This document shows positions 8,272-13,771 of a stretch of 64,000 nt of DNA, in pieces (the first letter of the stretch is position 1; each line of letters starts with the position of its first letter). This DNA comes from Alphaproteobacteria bacterium. Lineage in GTDB: Bacteria > Myxococcota_A > UBA796 > CAJQPC01. The stretch is from NCBI GenBank assembly GCA_020632795.1, contig JACKEV010000008.1, positions 682,001 through 746,000 on the forward strand. Direction: 5' to 3'. A program made the translations under genes and the position numbers. A model generated the notes under the pieces. It worked only from the letters and a program-made list of their open reading frames with translations, ran no database searches and was not told where the DNA came from.

Positions 8272-9203
8272 CCAAGAACCACGCACAGAGCGCCGCGGCG
8301 CTCGCCTTCCTGTACACCGAGAGCCCCCTGCACGTCGGCTCTGGCGCCGGTCTGGGGGCGATCGACCTGCCCATCCAGCGGGAGCGCATCACCCGGCTCC
8401 CCGTGGTCCCCGGATCGGGCCTCAAGGGGGCGCTGCGCGAGGCCGCCGATGAGCGCCTCGAGGACCACGACGTGCGGGCCCTGTTCGGAAAACCGCCGCC
8501 CAAGGCTGGAGAATCGCAGTCCGGCGACGACTATGCCGGCGCGATCAACCTCGCGGACGCCCGCCTGCTGCTGTTCCCGATGCGTAGCGCCCGAGGGGGC
8601 TGGGCCTGGCTGACCGCCCACCTTTGCCTGGAGCGGCTGGCGCGGGATCTGGAGGTGTACGGCGGGACGCTGCCGGCCCTCCCGAGCAGGCCGACATCGG
8701 GGCAGGTGTTCGTCAGCACACAGTCCACCGTGCTGGCCGGGTCCGGCAATGTCCTCCTGGAGGATCTCGAGTTCAGGGCCACGCCCTCGGGTGAGCTGGA
8801 CGCCCTCGCGACCTGGCTCGAAGGAGCCTTGCCCGGCTTGAAGTCCTACGACGCCTACCGTGAGCGCCTCCGGGGCCAGCTCGTGCTGATGGAGGACAGC
8901 GACTTCACCGAGCTGGCCGAGCGCTGCACAGAGGTCGCCACGCGGGTCCGGCTGGACCCCGAGACCCGCACGGTCATGAAGGGAGCGCTGTGGACCGAGG
9001 AGTCCCTGCCCGCCGAGAGCCTGCTCTGGTCCCTGGCCCAGGTGAGCCGGGCCCGCAGACCGGACGACAAGCGGGGCCACACAGAGATGCTCGGGCGTCT
9101 CACGGCGCTGTCCCAGGCGCTCACCCGGCTGAGGCTTGGGGGCGACCAGACCACCGGCCGCGGCCTCGTGGGCCTGCGTCTCTGGGCGGGAGGTGAAGGA
9201 TGA
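8259..9203 (+). CDS. cmr4: Type III-B CRISPR RAMP protein Cmr4 (backbone, target RNase)
   Basis: Cmr4 forms the helical backbone along the crRNA and cuts bound target RNA at 6-nt intervals. The protein has 'TESPLHVGSGAGLGAIDLPI', continuing QRE and then 'PGSGLKGALREAA'. The loop Asp (Asp36) is at the position of the catalytic Asp in Cmr4/Csm3, so target RNA cleavage is probably intact. Two starts are possible. ATG 8259 directly abuts the GGAGG at 8254-8258. TTG 8268 lies nine bases beyond that GGAGG and overlaps the cmr3 stop as TTGA. TTG has the better ribosome-binding spacing and would give 311 instead of 314 residues. Confidence 0.93.
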   Translation: MDTLTKNHAQSAAALAFLYTESPLHVGSGAGLGAIDLPIQRERITRLPVVPGSGLKGALREAADERLEDHDVRALFGKPPPKAGESQSGDDYAGAINLADARLLLFPMRSARGGWAWLTAHLCLERLARDLEVYGGTLPALPSRPTSGQVFVSTQSTVLAGSGNVLLEDLEFRATPSGELDALATWLEGALPGLKSYDAYRERLRGQLVLMEDSDFTELAERCTEVATRVRLDPETRTVMKGALWTEESLPAESLLWSLAQVSRARRPDDKRGHTEMLGRLTALSQALTRLRLGGDQTTGRGLVGLRLWAGGEG

Positions 9204-9622
9204 CGCTGCGCACAGAGGGTCGCGCCGTGGAGAGCGCCCAGGAGCGGGCGAAGTGGGCCTGGTCGAGCGTCGAGGAGGTGCGGGAGAAGCACTTCGCGGA
9301 CCGATATGGCACCCTGGCGCGAAAGCTGCCCTCCTACCTCCAGGTCAGCGGCATGGGGCAGACCCTGGCCTTCCTCTACGCCAAGGGAGGTGACAAGGGG
9401 ACCAACAGCGCCGAGGGGCGCATGCTCCACCACCTCAGCGCCCGGATCGCCAAGGTGTTGAAGGACAAGGTGGACGCCGAGGGGGTGTTGGAGAGCGTCG
9501 TCAAGATGAGCCCGGAGCAGTACCGTGCGGCCACCTGGGAGCTGATGGCGTCCGCCGTCTGGCTCAAGCGCTTCGCCGAGGGCAGCCTGGGCGAGGAAGA
9601 GGACACCGGGGGACACTCATGA
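9200..9622 (+). CDS. cmr5: Type III-B CRISPR small subunit Cmr5
   Basis: This small all-helical subunit of 140 residues lines the crRNA-target groove of the Cmr complex. It is recognised by size, helical composition, and the N-terminal 'QERAKWAWSSVEEV' plus 'YLQVSGMGQTLAFLYAKGG', typical of Cmr5 (a Lys-rich helix followed by 'GLxqtLaF...kg'). It is placed correctly between cmr4 and cmr6, with ATGA overlaps at both ends. Confidence 0.92.
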   Translation: MTLRTEGRAVESAQERAKWAWSSVEEVREKHFADRYGTLARKLPSYLQVSGMGQTLAFLYAKGGDKGTNSAEGRMLHHLSARIAKVLKDKVDAEGVLESVVKMSPEQYRAATWELMASAVWLKRFAEGSLGEEEDTGGHS

Positions 9623-10470
9623 AGCGCAGCTCCGGACGCAACCGCGGACCCTCGCCTCCACGCGAAGCGCTCCCGCTACCCAGGTCCACCGCCGCGCTGC
9701 TGGCGCGAGGGCCGCGGGAGGGGGACCACCTCGGCCTGTGGTTGGATCGCTTCCTCCCCCGCGACGCCCAAGATGGCTCCTTCAAGGGGGACCGGCGGGT
9801 GGCACAGCTGCAGCGGTACGCGCGGCCGTGGACCGCGCCCGCCGCCGCCCTGGCCCTCGCCCGGCGCGCCGAGGGCTTCGCGGTCTTCGGCCCGGGCGGC
9901 ACCCCAACAGGGGGCGGTCCGCCGCTCCTGCGGATGAAGGCGAGGCTGCTGGGCAAGCTGCTCATCGACCACGGACGGGCCAGCGCCACCGAGATGTCGG
10001 TGTCATTCCACCCGATCTGGGGAGCCCCGCGCATCTCCGGCAGCGCGCTCAAGGGCGTCGCGGCGGCGGAGGCCGAGAGCCAGGGGCTGGCACCCGAACT
10101 TCGGGAGCGGCTCTTCGGCTCCCAGGCTCTGTGTGGGGCGGTATGCTTCACCGACGCGGTCCCGGAGGACGGGCGCTTCGCCCTGGCCCTGGACACCCTC
10201 ACCCCGCACATGGGGCCCTGGTACCGCAAGGAGACCCACGAGGGGCGCCTGTTGGGGCCGGTGGAGTGGACCAGCCCGGTGCCGTTCTCCTTCCTGGCGG
10301 TGGCCGAGGCGACGTTCGTGCTTGATCTGACGATCCGCCCCGGGGTGGCCACCGAGGAGGGGGTTGCGCTGCTCCGTCAGGCCGGGGAGCTGCTGTCGGA
10401 GGCGCTCGTCTTCCAGGGGGCGGGCGCGAAGACGGCGGCGGGTTATGGACGGTTCTCCGTGGAGGGATGA
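9619..10470 (+). CDS. cmr6: Type III-B CRISPR RAMP protein Cmr6
   Basis: Cmr6 caps the 3' end of the crRNA next to Cmr1. This 283-residue protein has the RAMP core 'PIWGAPRISGSALKGVAAAE' and an N-terminal segment rich in Arg and Pro. A second conserved block, 'FTDAVPEDGRFALALDTLTP', lies near residues 175-195, and the C-terminal G-rich loop reads 'GAGAKTAAGYGRF'. It is the last gene of the coupled cmr operon. A 114-base gap follows before the first CD-NTase. Confidence 0.93.
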   Translation: MKRSSGRNRGPSPPREALPLPRSTAALLARGPREGDHLGLWLDRFLPRDAQDGSFKGDRRVAQLQRYARPWTAPAAALALARRAEGFAVFGPGGTPTGGGPPLLRMKARLLGKLLIDHGRASATEMSVSFHPIWGAPRISGSALKGVAAAEAESQGLAPELRERLFGSQALCGAVCFTDAVPEDGRFALALDTLTPHMGPWYRKETHEGRLLGPVEWTSPVPFSFLAVAEATFVLDLTIRPGVATEEGVALLRQAGELLSEALVFQGAGAKTAAGYGRFSVEG

Positions 10471-10584
10471 GTTGGCGGGAATCCCAGGAGAACATGGCGT
10501 TTTCAGTATCATCGGCGGGCTGCAGGAAAAATTCTGCACACAAAACCCTCCGCTCCGCCACATCGATGCAGGAGGTACAACACC
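10471..10584 (+). promoter_or_regulatory. Leader before the CD-NTase pair, with a small inverted repeat
   Basis: The 114-base gap between cmr6 and the first CD-NTase is visibly richer in A/T than its neighbours and ends in a strong ribosome-binding site (GCAGGAGG, 10569-10576). It holds a short inverted repeat: TGCAG at 10521-10525 and CTGCA at 10534-10538 around an A-rich centre. No clear -35/-10 pair stands out. It may give the cyclases their own promoter or operator, so they need not be co-expressed with cmr. Confidence 0.3.
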
Positions 10585-11490
10585 ATGTCCATCCAGTCCA
10601 ACTTCCTGACCTTCCACCAGACCATCCTGCTCTCCGACGACGACGGCAGAGCGAACCTTCGCGAGAAGCGGGAGCGGGTCCTGCGCAGGCTCCGCCTGGG
10701 CAGCCCTCGAAGCTTCGACTCGTTCAACCAGGGCTCCTACGCGATGTCCACCGGCATCGTGCCGGTCAACGGCGACTATGACATCGACGTCGGGGTCATC
10801 TACAGCGGCGCGCAGCGCCCCGACCCGTTGACCGTGAAGGGTTGGGTCTACGAGGCCGTCAAGGATCACACCTCGGACGTCGTGTGGCGCCGACCCTGCA
10901 TCACGGTCTGGTACAAGAGCGGCGGACGGCGGATCTACCACGTCGACCTGGCGGTCTACTGGCAGGATGCCTGGGGGCGGCTCTCGCTGGCCGTCGGCAA
11001 GCAGCACTCCAGCGGCGCGCACGTCGCGTGGCTGGAGAGCGACCCCAAGGGGTTCATCGAGCAGGTCAAGGGCCACCTGAGCGGAGAGGACCGCGCACAG
11101 TTCCGGCGCGTCATCCGCTACCTCAAGCGCTGGAAGGACGTCCATTTCCCGTCCGAAGGCAACGCGGCGCCGGTCGGGATCGGGATCACCGTGGCGGCAC
11201 TCCAGTGGTTCCAGCCTGTGAAGGCGGGGTGGAGAGCGGAGGGGGCGTCCCAGTACGACGACCTCGCGGCGACCCAGGCGCTGGTCCGGAGCATGCGAAG
11301 CGCTTTCGGAGCCCGACTCTCTGTGCGGTTGCCGGTGCAGCCGTTCACCGATGTCTTCGAGCGCATGACGGATCAGCAGATGCTCGAGTTCCGTGGTCGC
11401 CTGGAGGCGCTCGACGCGAACCTGGAGCGGGCGCGGCTGGGGGCAAGTAGCGTGCTGAAGACGGCTTTCGGAGAAGACTTTCCTGCGTGA
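10585..11490 (+). CDS. CD-NTase (CBASS-type oligonucleotide cyclase) 1
   Basis: CD-NTases make cyclic di- or trinucleotide alarm signals in CBASS defence. This 301-residue protein has a complete polymerase-beta-type active site: Gly50-Ser51 ('QGSYAMSTG'), the Asp66-x-Asp68 pair in 'DYDIDVGV', and the third Asp121 in 'IYHVDLAVYW'. A helical block, 'RRVIRYLKRWKDVHFP', follows, as in SMODS-type enzymes. All catalytic acids are present, so it should be active, but which nucleotide it makes cannot be read. It lies directly downstream of the cmr operon and 36 bases before a clear paralogue. No Cap2/Cap3 partners are seen. Confidence 0.88.
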   Translation: MSIQSNFLTFHQTILLSDDDGRANLREKRERVLRRLRLGSPRSFDSFNQGSYAMSTGIVPVNGDYDIDVGVIYSGAQRPDPLTVKGWVYEAVKDHTSDVVWRRPCITVWYKSGGRRIYHVDLAVYWQDAWGRLSLAVGKQHSSGAHVAWLESDPKGFIEQVKGHLSGEDRAQFRRVIRYLKRWKDVHFPSEGNAAPVGIGITVAALQWFQPVKAGWRAEGASQYDDLAATQALVRSMRSAFGARLSVRLPVQPFTDVFERMTDQQMLEFRGRLEALDANLERARLGASSVLKTAFGEDFPA

Positions 11491-11526
11491 TGGCCCACCC
11501 CTGATCCCCCCAAGGAGCCCCGTCCG

Positions 11527-12483
11527 ATGCCCGATCTGCAGCCCCTCTTCCTGCGCTTCCACGACGCCATCAAGCTCGACAACCTGGACCAGAACCGGCT
11601 CCTCCGCCAGCGCAGGGACCAGCTCCTGGACACCCTGCGACCCAACCTGCAGAAGGTCCTGGCCGCCGCTGGAGAGCCGAGGATCACCTTTCAGTTCAAC
11701 AACCAGGGCAGCTACGCCACCGGCACCGGGATCCGCCCGCTCCACGGCGACTTCGACATCGACGTTGGCCTGTTCTTCAAGATCGAGCCTGCGGACTACC
11801 CCGACCCGACCGTCCTCAAGCAGTGGGTGCTCGACGCGCTGGGGGGCTTCGACGCGACGCTGCGGCGCCCGTGCATCACCGTGACCTTCGCCGGCCCTCC
11901 CCGCTACCACGTCGATCTCCCGATCTACGCGGTGCGGGGGAACGGGCCGCCGCAGCTCGCCCTCGGCTTCCGCAAGTCCAAGGACAAGGGATGGGAGCCC
12001 TCGGATCCGTTGGGGTTGGTGAAGACGCTCAACGAGCGCCACGCGGGCGACGACGGGCAGCAGTTCCGGCGGGTCATCCGGTATCTCAAGCGCTGGAAGG
12101 AGGTCTGCTTCCCGGCGAAGGGCAACGCCGCACCGGTGGGCGTCGCGCTGGCCTGCGCAGCCTTGCACTGGTTCCAACCGCATGGCTCAAGTCGGAGGGG
12201 GTACGACGACCTCGGCGCGTTGACCGCGCTGGTGGAGGACATGGCGTCCCAGTTCGAGACGCGCGATCTCGGCGCGGGGCCGCAACCCTATCTCAACGTG
12301 CGTGTACCCGTTGTCCCCCACGACAACCCGTTGGAGCGCATGTCCGGGAAGCAGATGGGGGCCCTTCAGCGCAAGCTGGAGGCCCTCCGGGCGGGCCTCG
12401 TAGAGGCTGGGGCCACGGCGGGTCAGCGCCCGGCGGCCAAGGGTCTGCGGGCATTCCTTGGAGAGGCGTTCCCCTTGGGGTGA
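11527..12483 (+). CDS. CD-NTase (CBASS-type oligonucleotide cyclase) 2
   Basis: This 318-residue second cyclase is plainly paralogous to the preceding gene; both share the RRVIRYLKRWK block and 'GNAAPVG'. The active site is intact: Gly61-Ser62 ('GSYATGTG'), Asp77-x-Asp79 ('DFDIDVGLFF') and Asp130 ('YHVDLPIYA'). It has its own AAGGAG ribosome-binding site about 10 bases before ATG 11527. The two copies differ clearly outside the motifs, so this is an old duplication or a functional pair (different products, or a heteromer) rather than a recent tandem copy. It ends the defence island: the next genes are on the other strand and unrelated. Confidence 0.88.
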   Translation: MPDLQPLFLRFHDAIKLDNLDQNRLLRQRRDQLLDTLRPNLQKVLAAAGEPRITFQFNNQGSYATGTGIRPLHGDFDIDVGLFFKIEPADYPDPTVLKQWVLDALGGFDATLRRPCITVTFAGPPRYHVDLPIYAVRGNGPPQLALGFRKSKDKGWEPSDPLGLVKTLNERHAGDDGQQFRRVIRYLKRWKEVCFPAKGNAAPVGVALACAALHWFQPHGSSRRGYDDLGALTALVEDMASQFETRDLGAGPQPYLNVRVPVVPHDNPLERMSGKQMGALQRKLEALRAGLVEAGATAGQRPAAKGLRAFLGEAFPLG

Positions 12484-12505
12484 CCACGACGAGCACCCCT
12501 TTCGC

Positions 12506-12718
12506 TCACGCCCCCTGGGCCAGGCGCTCCGCCCGCAGCGCCCGCAGCGCCGGGTGCCGCACGACCCGCCACACATCCGCCACCAGCATCGCGACCCCCA
12601 GCGCCGCAGCCAGCGGCCCCTCGGCCCCGGCGAGGGCGCGCAGGGACTCCTTCAACGCGCGGCCGTCCTCTTCCCAGGCGGCGTTCCAGGCGGCGCGGCG
12701 GTCAGCGGCGGTGTTCAT
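12506..12718 (-). CDS. Small hypothetical membrane protein, 70 aa
   Basis: A charged N-terminal helix ('RRAAWNAAWEEDGRALKESL') precedes one hydrophobic segment ('GPLAAALGVAMLVADVW', about residues 34-50) and a basic tail. The start at 12718 is supported by GGAGG six bases upstream on the minus strand. It converges with the second CD-NTase across a 22-base gap. The family is not recognised. A single-pass membrane protein is the most that can be said. Confidence 0.5.
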   Translation of the reverse strand: MNTAADRRAAWNAAWEEDGRALKESLRALAGAEGPLAAALGVAMLVADVWRVVRHPALRALRAERLAQGA

Positions 12719-12786
12719 GGGCTTCCTCCAGGTGGGGGTTCTGATCCTTCAGACACCCGACGTGGGGGCCCGGGTTCCCGGCGACC

Positions 12787-13233
12787 TCACCGCTGCCCCT
12801 CCAGCGGCGCCAGCGGCGGGTCGATCTCGGCGCGCCGGCACCCGATGCAGGCGTGCACGACGGGGATCCCGGCCGCCTCGATGGCCGCTGCGGTGGCCCG
12901 GTCCATGAAGCCGGACTGGAACCACACCACCCCGGGCCGGGCGGCGAGGATGTCGTCGAGGTGCTGCGCCTGGTCCTCGGGCCGCCGGAACACAGAGAGG
13001 ATGTCGATGGGGCCGGGCACGTCGACCACGCGCCGGACCACCGGCCGCCCCAGGATGGCCGTGACGTCCGGGTAGTACACCGGGACCGGGAGGATCTCGT
13101 AGCCCACGGACGCGAGGTACTCTGGGATGTAGTGGGCGGCGCGCGCGGCGCGCGTCTCCGGCTTGATGCCCAGCACGGCGATGCGCCGGGCACCTCGGAG
13201 CAGCTCCCTGGACTCGGCGACGGTCGCGACCAT
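12787..13233 (-). CDS. CoA-binding domain protein (YccU-like)
   Basis: A 148-residue Rossmann-fold protein of the CoA_binding_2 family. It has 'ARRIAVLGIKPETR' (glycine-loop strand), 'YIPEYLASVGYEILPVPVYY' in the second strand region, 'PIDILSVFRRPEDQAQHLDD' and 'HACIGCRRAEI' near the end, where E. coli YccU has a conserved Cys. The role of this family is unclear; CoA binding is assigned by fold. ATG 13233 gives the usual family length, and an in-frame ATG at 13254 is the alternative. A perfect -10 hexamer (TATACT, minus strand 13245-13240) sits just before ATG 13233, which would suit a nearly leaderless transcript. Confidence 0.8.
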   Translation of the reverse strand: MVATVAESRELLRGARRIAVLGIKPETRAARAAHYIPEYLASVGYEILPVPVYYPDVTAILGRPVVRRVVDVPGPIDILSVFRRPEDQAQHLDDILAARPGVVWFQSGFMDRATAAAIEAAGIPVVHACIGCRRAEIDPPLAPLEGQR

Positions 13234-13315
13234 GCCGGGAGTATAGCGAGGCATGCGACGCCCTCGCCCCGGGGCCGCCCGGTGTGCGATGATGCCAAGA
13301 CCCCCAGGAGCCAGG

Positions 13316-13771
13316 ATGTCTCTCCTCATTCTCCTCATCGCCTGCAACGGCAAGGCCCCCGACCCCGCCACCGAGACCGGCCCCGACCGCGTCCCGGACC
13401 CCCCCGACGACGGCTGGATGGCGCAGGTCCCCGACGCGGCCTGGGCCGAGACCACCCCCGCTGCCCACGGCGGCACGTCCACGCACTTCGACCCCGAGCT
13501 GCGCGACGCGGTCACCGCCTACGCCGACTGCGGGGCCGAGCTGGCGGCCTGCCTGGAGACCACCCAGGGCGACTTCGCTGCCTGCATGGGCAGCGTGCCG
13601 ATCTGCCAGACCGACACGCCCTGGACCGAGGGCCCCTGCTGCCCCGCCGCCTGCGAAGACGCCTTCAACGAGAAGGTCGCGGCGGGCATGAGCGCCTTCG
13701 ACGCCTACGCCCGCACCATCGTGCTCGAGCCGGACTGCTTCCCCGGCCTCGACGAGGAGGCGGCCCGATGA
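13316..13771 (+). CDS. Cys-rich secreted lipoprotein
   Basis: The start is ATG 13316, with AGGAG six bases upstream. The 151-residue product begins 'MSLLILLIACNGKAPDP', a minimal lipoprotein signal with a Leu-Ile-Ala-Cys lipobox, followed by a Pro/Asp-rich linker. The mature part has about nine cysteines in a helical region ('YADCGAELAACLETT', 'GPCCPAACEDAF'), suggesting disulphides outside the cytoplasm. The stop overlaps the next start (ATGA), so it is made with the large secreted protein that follows and may be its membrane-anchored partner. Function unknown. Confidence 0.7.
   Translation: MSLLILLIACNGKAPDPATETGPDRVPDPPDDGWMAQVPDAAWAETTPAAHGGTSTHFDPELRDAVTAYADCGAELAACLETTQGDFAACMGSVPICQTDTPWTEGPCCPAACEDAFNEKVAAGMSAFDAYARTIVLEPDCFPGLDEEAAR

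Noticed and set aside
1..12483. Craspase (Cas7-11/TPR-CHAT) or CalpL-type system
   Set aside because: The effector is a separate-subunit III-B Cmr complex, and I see no gRAMP fusion, CHAT catalytic His-Cys, Lon protease or sigma/anti-sigma pair within the window.
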